Positions 42,553 to 52,812 of a DNA stretch of 64,000 nt are shown piece by piece (the first letter of the stretch is position 1; every line of letters starts with the position of its first letter). Position numbers and translations under genes: made by a program. The stretch is from the NCBI GenBank assembly GCA_021292165.1, contig CM037876.1, positions 317,964,776-318,028,775 of the forward strand, written 5' to 3'. The notes beneath the pieces were generated by a model, which was not told the DNA's origin, searched no databases, and worked only from the letters and a program-made list of their open reading frames with translations. The stretch is from Shinisaurus crocodilurus (lineage: Eukaryota; Chordata; Lepidosauria; Squamata; Shinisauridae).

Positions 42553-43078
42553 TTCATCAGCTGCATTGGCTTCCAGTCCATTTCCAAGCACAATTCAGAG
42601 TGTTGGTGTTGACCTTTGAAGCCCTAAATGGCATGGGACCAGAGTATCTAAAGGAACATCTCCTCCCGTATGTACCAGCTTGGACCCTTATTTCATCTTC
42701 AGAAGCCCTTCTCTGAAGGAAGCTAGACAGGCGGCTACCAGAGAGAGGTCCTTCTCCATTGTGGCACCCCGCTTACGGAATGCCCTCCCCAAAGAGGTTC
42801 GCCTGCCACCTACGTTGCCAACTTTTTGGTGCCAGGCAAAGGCCTTTCTTTTCTCCCAGGCATTTCAGAGACCTGGTGCTAGATTTTTTTATGGCTGTTT
42901 TATCGATTTCTGTGCAGCTTGTTGTTTTGTATCATATTGCATTTTATTCTTTTAAATATCTGTATTGTATTTTATATTTTTAACTGTTCGTTTTACTCTT
43001 TTAGCTGTTTGTGATCTGCCCAGAGAACATTTGTTATTGGGTGGATTAAAAATATAATAAACAAATAAACAAATAAAA
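42553..43078 (+). mobile_element. L2-like LINE 3' end (continuation)
   Basis: Reads ALNGMGPEYLKEHLLPY-like codons, then FSIVAPRLRNALPKEVRLPP, and the 3' UTR ending GTGGATTAAAAATATAATAAAC(AAATAAAC)n. It resumes exactly where the L2 left off at 42309. Confidence 0.8.
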
Positions 43079-44290
43079 CCAGCACCTTGAATTGGGCTCA
43101 GAAACAAATTGGAAGCCAGCATAGATGGTTCAAGACCGGTATTATATGGTCTTTAAGGCAAACAGCAGACAACACTTGGCCGCTGCATTTTGCAGTAGCT
43201 GTAGTTTCCAAACTCTTTTCAAAGGCAGCCCCACATGGACTGCATTGCTAAACTAACTAGCCTAATTACTGACACTCGGGACCTCGGGCTGAGGCCTTGC
43301 TTGTTAAACATAAATCAGACATTTTAGGAGAGGGGAGCTGGCAGGTGAGGGATGTTCCCATTCTCAAATCCCACTGATGTGAATGGAAGAGTAGAACGTG
43401 TCCTTAACTCTCTCCCAATTTAATCAATGGGACTTAGAGGTGCTCACTTTAGCTAAATCCTGCCTTATGCTGGCAACAGCTGATATGGGCAAGTGAACTC
43501 TACACCACAGCCTTATACTGTTTTAGGGCACAATCCTATGTAAGTTTAGACAGAAAAAGGCCTACAACTCATTTGTAGGATTTTTTTTTTCCCCCTGTCT
43601 AAACATGCATAGGTTTAAGAGTCATTCTCTCTTCTCTAGAAATCCTGGAATCTCTAGTTCTGTGAGGGGAGGTGGGACCTCGAACAGAGAATTCTGGGGA
43701 CCCTCAAACAAACTATAATTCCAGAATTCTTTGGAAGGAGCCTTGACACTTTAACTGGGATCAACCTGGTACACATCGGTGGTACAGACATGCCCTATGT
43801 GTGCAACATCTTCCATTTCCCCCATACCACCCCACAGCTTGGCGCAGTCTCTCTCCGGAGCTCCTGATTGGGCACCAGGTCCCTTGGTCATGAATATTAG
43901 AAGCAGCTTAATTTACACGGTTGCATATCATCACAGGGTGTAGCTTTTCTCAATGTGGACCCTGGGCGTGTGGACCCAGCCCAGCACAAAAGGAATTCCG
44001 ATGCGGAAGGAATCGGAGCGGACTTCAGAGGACAAATGTGCCAAGTAGCTATGGCAACTCACACGAAGGTTCTCTATTTCCCGTCTTGCCACATCGGTGC
44101 TTTCCAGCAGTTGCCTTCTCATCTTGAAGCATCACCATCAATGCTTCGTCCCCAGTCAGAGACACTAATAAGGTTTGAGAAATAATTTCATTGTCAGATT
44201 TTCATCTTGTCCTCCTTAAAGTCTCAAATGTAATTTGTATTTATTGCAGACCATTACAGCAGCAGCAGCAGCAACCAACCCTCACATACA
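43079..44290. other. No gene recognised; one hairpin MITE near 43.55 kb
   Basis: About 43525-43620 is an inverted pair (GGGCACAATCCTATGTAAGTTTAGACAGAAAAA ... CTGTCTAAACATGCATAGG) related to elements at 41.75 and 61.07 kb. Nothing else was recognised. Confidence 0.45.
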
Positions 44291-44319
44291 AACCTGGGTA
44301 GGGCCCATTTTTCAGCACT

Positions 44320-44462
44320 GGAGCACTTGCATTGCATGCAGAAGGTCCCAGGTTCAACCCCGGGCATTTCCACGTCAGACGGACTCAGGTAACAGAGCTG
44401 GGGAAGACCATGGAGATCCACGGCCAGTAAGAGAAGTCAATACTGGGCTAGATAGATCAATG
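44320..44462 (+). mobile_element. Squamate tRNA-derived SINE fragment
   Basis: TTGCATGCAGAAGGTCCCAGG followed by a B-box GGTTCAACCCC, then GGGGAAGACCATGGAG and ACTGGGCTAGATAGATCAATGG. Standard arrangement of this SINE. The A-box region is decayed. Confidence 0.75.
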
Positions 44463-44464
44463 GC

Positions 44465-44699
44465 CAAGGTGAAAGGGAGAAACGTGCTAAGCTAAAAGCA
44501 CGTCAAATGAATCCTTTACGAGACCATCTTCTATCTGGTAGCCTGTGTCCTCACTGTGGGAAGCTGTGTGGATCTAGAATTGACCTCCACAGTCACCTAC
44601 GGACCCATCGCTAGAGTCTACACAATCTCCTTTAGAATTTCCTCCTTTTATCCCGGAAGACAATCTTACTCGGTCACGAGTGATCGCCTGATGATGATG
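44465..44699 (+). mobile_element. Zinc-finger LINE 3' end, copy at 44.5 kb
   Basis: Encodes the basic KVKGRNVLS-type run in another frame and a finger reading CPHCGKLC...HSHLRTHR after small changes. The 3'UTR follows, ending in GATGATGATG (44689-44699). Confidence 0.85.
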
Positions 44700-44843
44700 A
44701 GTTACTTGTGTGTAAACAAGAGACAGGGCACCTCCTAGCCTCTTCCACCTTGAAAGGCCAATGGCAGTGTGTGCCATTTGTTACAGAGGTCTTCTTTCTA
44801 TTGTTTCAAAAACTTGCAAACCCTCTTTAATAAGGGGCGACAG
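44700..44843 (+). repeat. 144-bp segment shared, inverted, with 30987-31130
   Basis: AGTTACTTGTGTGTAAACAAGAGAC ... TAATAAGGGGCGACAG directly follows the LINE tail and ends abruptly at a second LINE 3' end. Confidence 0.85.
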
Positions 44844-44952
44844 TCACTTACGGACCCATCGCTAGAGTCTACACAATCTTCTTTAGAATTTCCTCCTTTT
44901 ATCCCGGAAGACAATCTTACTCGGTCACGAGTGATCGCCTGATGATGATATG
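44844..44952 (+). mobile_element. Zinc-finger LINE 3'UTR, second adjoining piece
   Basis: TCACTTACGGACCCATCGC ... GATCGCCTGATGATGATA: the last ~105 bp of the same LINE, again in plus orientation. Confidence 0.85.
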
Positions 44953-45099
44953 GCAGCATGTCCATGACAGGGCTTTTTTCTCAGCCGGCACAGTGGCCCA
45001 CCTAGCCCAGCATTGCCTACCTTCACTGGCAGTGGCTACCCCATATCTTTCCCAGCCGTGTTACCTGTAGAGATCAGGACCACTCTTCCTACAGAGGAG

Positions 45100-45620
45100 G
45101 ATCTGGGGGCAGATTCTGAGTCTGACGGGGGGGAGGAGGAGATGGAGGGGAGGGAACCTCACCTGCAGCTGGTTCGCCAAGGCCAGTGAGTGAGTGAGGA
45201 TCAGTCAGTGTCAAATTCCGTGGCAAAGCAGTCGGAGCTCTCTGGTCGGGAGGAGGGCGAATCAAGGGCCACTGACCCCCCCCCCCCCCCCCCCCGGTCA
45301 GACATCAGCTAAGGAGAATGGAGCAGCTGAGGAATGTCAGCCGCTCCAAGAGACTGGCCCTTCAGAATAAGGAGCCGCCTTAGTGAGGGGAGTGGGTCAT
45401 TTGGAGTCGGGGAGGGAGGAGGGGTTCCCAGTTTGGAGTCAGCTTCTCCACAATAGGTCATTCCTCTTCCATGGCTGGGATTCTGACTGAGCCCGTTTCC
45501 TTTGAGATTGATTTCTGCAGTCCCCTTCATTTGTACTTTTAAGCCGGTTTGCTAGGCTTGCATTTTCCAATAAAGCCTTTTGGTCAGAAGCCGTTGTGTG
45601 GATCTTCTTGGAAGGAGGAA
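45100..45620 (+). mobile_element. Possible LTR-type element remnant
   Basis: RRMEQLRNVSRSKRLALQNK followed by a stop, then about 240 bp with CAATAAAGCCTTTTGGTCAG, looks like the end of a gag/pol frame and an LTR with a polyadenylation signal. Ends were not identified, and an alternative is plain unique sequence. A run of about 18 C lies near 45279-45296. Confidence 0.3.
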
Positions 45621-45639
45621 GGGAAGTACGGCCTTGACA

Positions 45640-45770
45640 TTACCCGCGATGCTGGGGACCAAACCTGGGACCTCGCACATGCCAAGCAGACACCCTCACA
45701 CATTAGTGCACCCGCACATGCAGCCGAGAGTCAGCACACTGCCAAAACGGAGCAGGCTGAGGCAGCCCCT
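45640..45770 (-). mobile_element. tRNA-derived SINE fragment
   Basis: The minus strand reads TGCTTGGCATGTGCGAGGTCC, CAGGTTTGGTCCCCAGC: the B-box area of the squamate SINE. Confidence 0.45.
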
Positions 45771-46132
45771 GTCCCAAGGACAGTTGTTGCAGCTACTCAC
45801 CAGGTGGACTCACCAGGTGACCTTAAAGGCAGACAAGTGGGAGGCGGAGAAGTCCGGTCCATGGGGCACAATCCGCCCGGGCGGTCTCCTGCACAAGCCC
45901 CATACGGAAGTGCTCCGGTGCATACTTCCAGTCATCTCACTAGGGTTTGTGCAAGAGCACTTGCCAGTGGATTGCGGCACAATTAGTGAGTAGAAGGTGG
46001 CGTGGCTTGGATTTTCCACTGTTGGGCTGAGGATAGAGAGCAGGCGGCATCTGGCTGTATTTCCAAAGTGGCTCCGGCTGAGTCTTATTCATAGAAATGC
46101 CAGACAATCTCTCCCAGCAGTTTCATATAGAT

Positions 46133-46238
46133 CAGTGTTCTCCAACCTTGGGTCCCCAGATGTTTTTGGCCTACAACTCCCAGCATGCTGGGAGTTGTAG
46201 GCCAAAAACATCTGGGGGCCCAAGGTTGGAGAACACTG
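46133..46238. mobile_element. Fold-back hAT-like MITE, copy 5
   Basis: A 106-bp hairpin with the central part shortened to CCCAGCATGCTGGG. Flanks (ATATAGAT / CTATATAT) are only roughly alike. Confidence 0.8.
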
Positions 46239-46510
46239 CTATATATGGTTAGACACTGGGAGTTGTAGGCCAAAAACATCTAGGGACCCAAGGTTGGAGA
46301 ACACTGCTATATATGGTTAGACACTGGGAGTTGTAGGCCAAAAACATCTGGGGGCCCAGGGTTGGAGAACACTGCTATATATGGTTAGACACTGGGAGTT
46401 GTAGGCCAAAAACATCTGGGGGCCCAGGGTTGGAGAACACTGCTATATATGGTTAGACACTGGGAGTTGTAGGCCAAAAACATCTGGGGGCCCAAGGTTG
46501 GAGAACACTG
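46239..46510. repeat. 68-bp tandem repeat, 4 units, made from a MITE arm
   Basis: Each unit is CTATATATGGTTAGACACTGGG + the right MITE arm (AGTTGTAGGCCAAAAACATC... GAGAACACTG). Units start at 46239, 46307, 46375 and 46443, an exact 68-bp period, and differ by only one to three bases. Confidence 0.9.
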
Positions 46511-46674
46511 CCCTATAGGAAGGGAAACGGTTTGGGGAAGATGACTTTGAGCAAAAGAGAAAAGGTTTCGTTCGGCAGTCTCTCACCACACGCCAGTTCT
46601 CCATTCACACTATTGGCTTGCTGCAGCTGCTTCTAATTAATCCATACTCTCCCCATCCAACTCTCTCATGAGCG

Positions 46675-46676
46675 TA

Positions 46677-46712
<36 letters not shown>
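46675..46712. repeat. (AC)n microsatellite
   Basis: ACACACATACACACAC... of about 30 bp. Confidence 0.95.
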
Positions 46713-46715
<3 letters not shown>

Positions 46716-46927
46716 CTCCTGCCCCCACACCTGGTCAGACAGCATAATGCGCCTCTCATTCAAAAAGCAGCCCGATTTCCAAAGTTAAACAGAGCAGCAG
46801 GACACGCACATTTACTTTCAATTTCTGCTGCGTAGTGACTAAGTGCTCTGTGAAGAAGGGCCTCCTTTTATCTGTCCTGACTCTCCACCCATCAGCTTCA
46901 TGGGGTGACCCCCTTGGGTTCCACCGG

Positions 46928-47073
46928 CAGTGCTTTTTTTCTGGAGAAAAAGGTACCGGAACTCTTGGATTACATTTCCTCGGGAGTAGATGGCGATTAA
47001 ATTGTAATGCAATTAATAGAAGAAAAGGTGCTGGAACTCAGTTCCGGTGAGTTCCACCAGAAAAAAAGCCCTG
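46928..47073. mobile_element. hAT-like MITE with CAGTGCTTTTTTTCTGG ends
   Basis: Left CAGTGCTTTTTTTCTGG, right CCAGAAAAAAAGCCCTG, with GGTACCGGAACTC / GGAACTCAGTTCCGG inside. The flanking 8 bp do not match, so the insertion is old or the ends are altered. A lone left end of the same type is at about 44969 (CAGGGCTTTTTTCTC). Confidence 0.65.
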
Positions 47074-48985
47074 GGTTCCAGTATTATGAGAGGGGGAGAA
47101 AAACGTCTCCCACTCCACTTTCTCCACATGTCTCCCCTTACCTGCCACTTTTTCTAAGCGAAACAGTCGCCAGAGATGTTGGAACCATTCCTCAGGCGGA
47201 GTTGCTCCAGCCCCCGTGATCATTTCTACATTTTCCCCGTCTTGTCAATGTCGTTTTTAAGGTGCAGTGTGACGGTGACCAGAACTGTACATGGTATTTC
47301 AAGTGTCCGGTGGCCATTTGCGTCCCTTCTGCTCTCAGCTGGGGATTCCTGCATGTGTGCCGGGGGCATCTTTGCTCAGAGCGAAGCCAGTTTCCCTTGT
47401 GGTGGGGGGCTCTGCAGCCCCCCACCCCCACCCCAGCGGGAGCTGTAATGAGCAAGGCGAGAGTGCTCACGCCCCATCAGCGCCTCCCTTGCCTCGCTCC
47501 TGTGCCAGTGTCGGACAGCTCTGGCAGCAGGCGCCAGTGGTGCTGCCGTCCACGGGCACATGTGGGTGTCCAGCGCGGCATGGCTGCTGCCCCTCCATCT
47601 CCACGTCCAGTGGGCAGAAGCACCCCTTCCCCCGCAACATTTTGTTGCAAGTCCCACGCTTGCAGAAGTACACTTACTGAGAATGTGTATCAAATATTCA
47701 GCCCAAGCCCAAGTGGGTGGGCCTCTTCGGGCCAATTCTGGTGCTTCCCAAGGCAAAGCAGGCTTCCCTCTGAAGCAACCAGAACTGAACCTGGGCTCAG
47801 ATGAGGCTTCATTCCCAAGCTCCAGAGATCGCAGGGTTGCGTGAGTGACAGGCCCGCCTTCTAATCCTAGGGCATGTTTCTACCAGAGGCTCCAATCACT
47901 CTGCTTTGCGGGAGGGCAAGGGTGGGACCATGAAATGGCCTTTATTTATTTAATTTTTTATTTATTATATTTATTAATCGCCCACCTGGCCGGTCACCCT
48001 TCTTCCAACGCTGCCATGCTTCAGGATGAAAAAGCCTTAAACTAGTTTTCAAGCATCATAATAACTCCCAGCCCCTGCACCTATTCCTCTGAAAGTCTGG
48101 GGGACAATTGTATGATTTGTGCCATTTTCATACTAATTGCCCAAAAAACCATGGGGGGGAGAAGGGGGAGCAAAACACCCCCCCACGAAAAAATTTGAGG
48201 CATCACCTTTCACATGAGCTGCTGCACCTAACCTTCTGAAACTCTACAGTTTTCTTACTTAGGGGCACCTCTAGGCTGTCTGTCCTTTTCAGGCCTGCAA
48301 GGAACACAGGGCAGGGGATAAGCACGTGCTCTTTTGGAGACTCTCAAAATGTCAAGCCTGCTCTTGCACAAAACTCCCTGGATTTATTACTCTGAAATTG
48401 GGCAGGCTTGATCTCCTCAGAAGGGATAGCTATCCCAGCAACTTTCATCCAATTCTGCAAAGAAATAAAAAAGTTATCAGCAGTTCCTTTTTTTTTTTTT
48501 TTAAATCAAAATATAAAGGCACGAAGCACAAACCCTGCACGTATTTTTCTGGCATTTGGCAGGCATAATTCCTACCTGAGGGGATACTATGCCTGCAAAT
48601 ATCTTCTAATTCTGACAAAGAGGAAAAATGTTATAGCCAGTTCTTGATTTCACAAGTTAATCAACAGGAGGCAGAAAGCCTCAGATTTCCAAATCTCAGT
48701 TTGGGTTTGGTACCCAAGTCAAAGCCTCTGAATCCAGCCCACACACCTATGTCTACCTGGGAAATAGCAAGATGAAGCTACAGATCCAAATTCCAGTTCA
48801 GGCACAGATTTGCTGGGGTTATATGAGTCAAGAATTACTGTCTCTCTGTCTTATTTCCTGATCTGTAAAATGGTAATAAAAAATAGTGAACTCTGAGGCT
48901 GGATGGGATGGGATGGGATGAAAGGTGTTTTGCAATGTTGAAGCACATTCCAGCCTGAGCAGCTGCTGCTTGGCTTGCAGGCAAA
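47074..48985. other. No gene recognised; minor LINE and MIR-like scraps
   Basis: About 47240-47320 is CR1-like on the minus strand (GACCAGAACTGTACATGGTATTTCAAG). About 47940-47985 is an AT-rich LINE tail. About 48835-48905 (TTTCCTGATCTGTAAAATGGTAATAA) is MIR-like. The 180-codon ORF at 47262-47804 spans the CR1 scrap and GC-rich sequence, has several competing frames and no domain. Confidence 0.4.
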
Positions 48986-48999
48986 GATGCCCCCTGCAC

Positions 49000-49270
49000 T
49001 GCTGAATTTTTATTATTTAAAATGTTCCTTTAAGGGCAAAAGCCCTCCCAAGGCAACTCACATAATTAAAACCCCTCGTTCTTACAACAATAAACAGTAA
49101 AAATTAATAAAATCAGTAAGCACTAGCAATAATAGCTGACTTCCAGCTCAAACAGTACTCAAATCTAACACACAATTGCAGCTAAAAGTCACACCACAGT
49201 CCAAGAAAACACAATCAAGAAAAGGGCAAAGAAGATGAGGGGCCTTCAGAGCGTTCCTTAAAGCCTGTAA
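49000..49270 (-). mobile_element. L2-like LINE 3' tail
   Basis: Minus-oriented AT-rich end (TTTTTATTATTTAAAATGTTCC..., CCTCCCAAGGCAACTCAC) with a following AAAGGGCAAAGAAG... block as in other L2 3' fragments. Confidence 0.5.
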
Positions 49271-49376
49271 CGATGGGGCCGGATGGTCCCCAGATCCCAG
49301 CACTCCATTTCCAGTGGCTTCCAAGAGGAAGATGCTGTGTTCCCCCCCTCCTTTTTTTCCTTTTCTTTTGTAGCAA

Positions 49377-49450
49377 AGGGCTACAGCTCAATGGTGGAGC
49401 ACATGCTTGGCACACACATGGTCCCAGGGTCACTTCATGGCATCTCCACT
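49377..49450 (+). mobile_element. tRNA-derived SINE fragment
   Basis: GGGCTACAGCTCAATGGTGG (A-box-like) and CACATGGTCCCAGGG, a decayed squamate SINE head. Confidence 0.5.
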
Positions 49451-49486
49451 TAAAATATATCCCTGTGACACAACTGAATCAGGAGA

Positions 49487-50600
49487 GGCTACGCAAGTTC
49501 TGGATCAGTGATGGGCTACATGAGGGCCAATAAACTGAGGCTGAATCCTGGCAAGACGGAAAGCAAATCCTGGCAAGACGGAAAGCCTGTGGCTTACGCT
49601 GGCTCAGCTTGTCTGAGTGTGGAAAGCTAAGCAGGGTCAGGCCTGGTTGTTGCTTGGATGGGAGACCCCCCTCCTCTAGTTTCCTGCATTGAGCAGGGGG
49701 TTGGACTCGATAGCCTTGTAGGCTCCTTCCAACTCTATGATCTATGAAATCTATAAGCCCTGTGGTTGAATGATTCCCAAGTCCGGGAGACAGGCTCATT
49801 GTCTGTTCTGGATGGGGTTGCTGTCCCTTGGAAAGATCAGGTTCGTAGTCTGGGGGTACTCCTAGATCCATCATTGTTCCTGGAGTACCCAAGCGACCAT
49901 GGAGGCTCAGAGTGCCTTTTACCAGCTTCAATTGGTTCTCCAGCTACAGCCTCTCCTGGCCAGGGATTGCTTGGCCACAGTGATACAGGCGCTAGTAACC
50001 TCCAGACTGGATTACTGCAATGCGTTCTATGTGGGGCTGCCCTTGAGGCTGCTCCAAAAGCTGGAGCTAGTGCAGAATGCAGCAGCTCGGCTGTTGTCGG
50101 GAGCTGCCCCTTCTCAGCATGCAACTCCTTTGCTGAAGGAACTGCACTGGCTACCTATTTGCTACTGGGCCAGGTTTAAGGTTCTGGTACTTGTGTATAA
50201 AGCCCGAAACAACTTGGGACCAGGATACTTGAGAGAGCGCCTCCTCCCGTACCAACCTACCCGGTTGCTGAGGTCATCAGATGGCATGCTCCTGGTAGTT
50301 CCTCATAGACCTTTGGCCCAATTGGAGTCCACCAGGAGAAGGGCCTTCAGTGTGGCGGCTCCATTTCTGTGGAACTCCCTTCCTCTGGAGGTCAAGCCGG
50401 CTCTGACATTGTGCTGCTTTTGGTGCCTGCTGAAGACCTCATTGTTCCAGGAAGCCGTCTCTGCTCTTCAACTATCCATGTAATTTTAGTTTGTTTTCAA
50501 GGTATTGTTTTTGTTTCTGTTATGTTTTTGTCTTTTTATTGTTCACCGCTCCGGAATCTGCTTGATGTGGAGCGGTATACAAATACTATAAATAACAACA
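49487..50600 (+). mobile_element. L2-like LINE 3' part, with a 5S-SINE inside
   Basis: The plus strand reads NKLRLNPGKTES, [SINE], SLSVLDGVAVPWKDQV and GVLLDPSLF. A 195-codon open stretch follows: LATVIQALVTSRLDYCNAFY, LVQNAAARLLSG, LKELHWLPICYWARFKVLVL, FSVAAPFLWNSLPLEV. The 3'UTR ends in (AAC)n at about 50610. One frameshift separates the first part from the long frame. This is the best-preserved L2 C-terminus here. Confidence 0.9.
49590..49756 (+). mobile_element. 5S-rRNA-derived SINE with CR1-like tail, copy 3
   Basis: 5S-like core: A-box AAGCTAAGCAGGGTC (49624-49638) and C-box TTGGATGGGAGACC (49654-49667), i.e. a type-1 Pol III internal promoter. The tail is CR1-like (GAGCAGGGGGTTGGACTCG, CCTTCCAACTCTATGATCTATGAAATCTAT). 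Flanked by GCCTGTGG / CCCTGTGG. Confidence 0.9.
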
Positions 50601-50694
50601 ACAACAACAACAACATGAACTGAAGATGTAGCAAGGCTGGGAAAGACCCTGCGGGATTCGGGAAAGACTCCATATTCTACCACTGAGCTACGAG

Positions 50695-50880
50695 CCTCCT
50701 CCTGAATCAGTGGGAGAACACATCCTTGGCATGCAGAAGGTCTCATGTTCAATCTGTGGCAGCTCCAGTTAAAAAGGATCAGGTAGCAGATTTCGTGACC
50801 CTGGAGAACTGCAGCCAGCGAAGAAGGGATGATGCTGCCTAAACAGGCCAGGGATTTGACTCAGGAGGCAGCTTCTGATG
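50695..50880 (+). mobile_element. tRNA-derived SINE fragment
   Basis: GGCATGCAGAAGGTCTCATGTTCAATC, then GACCCTGGAGAACTGCAGCC. Typical order of the squamate SINE. Confidence 0.65.
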
Positions 50881-52135
50881 TCCAAGAATTCTATCTGCTC
50901 TTGGCAGACGCAAGCCCTTACGGTACGTGTTGAAAAGGTAAATCATTTGCGTTCCCAAGAGCCTGAGTGTGCGTGGAAGACTTTGCAAAACTGGAGGTGC
51001 CCCTCACACGTACACTCTGCTGCTGCTAGAGCGGTGAGCCGGGTGCCAGGACTACTGGAAAATGTAGTTTTCCCAGAGCACCGAGCTCAAGAAAGCTGTA
51101 GCGTGCCAGGCTCTGGAGCGGGAGGGAGAGACATCCGTCCCTGCCTGCCTGCCTCTCTTTCACCCCTGCCAGCGCAGCAAGGGAGACACATGGGGCTGTT
51201 GGAGCTAGGGGCTCACTGCGACGGGTTGAGGAAGGATTCTGAAATGAAAAATAACATTCTATACAAGACTAAAAAGCTGATCTCCGTGGCCTTTGCCAGA
51301 GTTAAAGGATGTGAAGGTCAAGGTTGACTCCTACTTTTGGTGACATGCCAATTTTACCATAGGCAACCTGGGAGGAAGAGTAGAAGTGGCGAGAGGACAC
51401 GACACACGCCACAAGCATGGTGCCCAGGCCGGCTGGACCAACAGGAGAGAATGTGTGTGGGGGGGGTTTAAGGCAGCCATTGCACCAAAACCTGGGTGGT
51501 GCAGATGTAGGACAGGCAAGAAACAGAGCAAGAAACAGAGCATTGAGCAGGGGGTTGGACTCGATAGCCTTGTAGGCTCCTTCCAACTCTATGATCTATG
51601 AAATCTATGAAATGAAGAGAACCCCCACGTCCTTTTCAAGCCCCATCAAACAGCCAAAAGTTGGAATAGAATTTGCACCTTCAATTGGAAAGATCTTTTA
51701 TTCACTGCCGAGCGTCTGCCATGTTGGTGTGTGTTTTCCGCCCTGAACATTCTGAGCACTGTAATTGGTAATAAAAAAAATAACCACAACTCCAGAAAAT
51801 GGGCTGTGTGGAGATTTATTTCTGCTCCTAAATGTTCTGAGATGCGTGCACAGAGAATGCAAATAAAGAAGGAGAGGATCTCCATCTAGTGGAAGCACCG
51901 GGACATGAGCGCACCTATTAGCTTGTTGCCAATGAAATGTGTTTCGTGGCACGACGCGTTTGGCACTCTCTCCTCGGCTCTCACATAATTCCTGCAGAGA
52001 ACATTGTTTTCTCCAAAGGCCTGGCAGATGCAGCAAACACACAGTGGAGTAAAACGAGGGACCCCCCCCCTCAGGTATTGCGACAGCCCCCAATGGCTTG
52101 GTCTCTTGAAATCAGTAGAGACTGAGTCATGGTGT
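50881..52135. other. Mostly unannotated; one CR1 tail
   Basis: 51535-51615 is a CR1-type or 5S-SINE tail (GAGCAGGGGGTTGGACTCG ... ATGAAATCTATGAAAT). The 149-codon ORF at 50878-51327 has no domain. Confidence 0.4.
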
Positions 52136-52137
52136 CT

Positions 52138-52425
52138 GATAAGAACAGAAGAAGAGCCCTGCTGGGTCAGAACAAGGGCCCATCTACTCCAGCATTTTGA
52201 TCACACCGTGGCCAACCAGCTGCCCACGGGATCCCACAAGCAGGGCATGAGTGCAACAGCACCCTCCCGCCCATGTTCCCCAGCAACTGGCATACACAGG
52301 CATATTGTCTCTGTCACTGGAGGTAGCATAGAGCCATCAGGACTAGTAGCCATGGATAGATGAGACATCCACCACCCTGACCAAGCAAGCCCAAGAGTGA
52401 CCTGCACAAAGACATTATTCTCTGT
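52138..52425 (-). mobile_element. CR1/L3-like LINE 3' fragment
   Basis: AAGAACAGAAGAAGAGCCCTG, CTGGGTCAGAACAAGGGCCC, GGATCCCACAAGCAGGGCATG: minus orientation of the family at 18.3 and 30.1 kb. Confidence 0.65.
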
Positions 52426-52734
52426 ACAGAAGATCCTTCCTTCTGGCTCCTGGTACATAGCAGGTGTGGCTGATGGGTGGTGTCTTGTTTCTGGCCCACC
52501 CCGAACAGATGATTGGCGCTGCTGGTGCTGACAGTGAAACACCCTTGCCTTGGGGAGGGGGTTTGAATCAAGGTCCCAGGTGATTGGAACTGATCCACTG
52601 GAGAGGGCCAGTTGGTCCTCTCTTCATGGGGGTGGGGTAGCCTCATATTTAACAATGGGAACTGACAGTCTGGAAACAGGCCAGAGAGCTTTGGCTATTG
52701 GGCGGTATAGAAATGAAAGAAAGAGAGAAATAAA

Positions 52735-52812
52735 GAAAGTTCAGCTGATGCAAAGCAGGGCAGTGAGATTGTAAACAGGGACTGGTCTATTTGATCATAT
52801 TACACCAGTGCT
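52735..52812 (+). mobile_element. L2-like LINE, left piece split by the zinc-finger LINE
   Basis: AGTTCAGCTGATGCAAAGCAGG ... GATCATATTACACCAGTGCTC. The element resumes at about 56763. Confidence 0.7.

Noticed and set aside
47262..47804. 180-codon ORF
   Set aside because: Several competing frames on both strands, no domain, and it begins in a CR1-like scrap.
49590..49680. 5S rRNA gene
   Set aside because: Only the internal promoter region matches well. The 5' part is diverged and a CR1-like tail follows. Three dispersed copies indicate a SINE.
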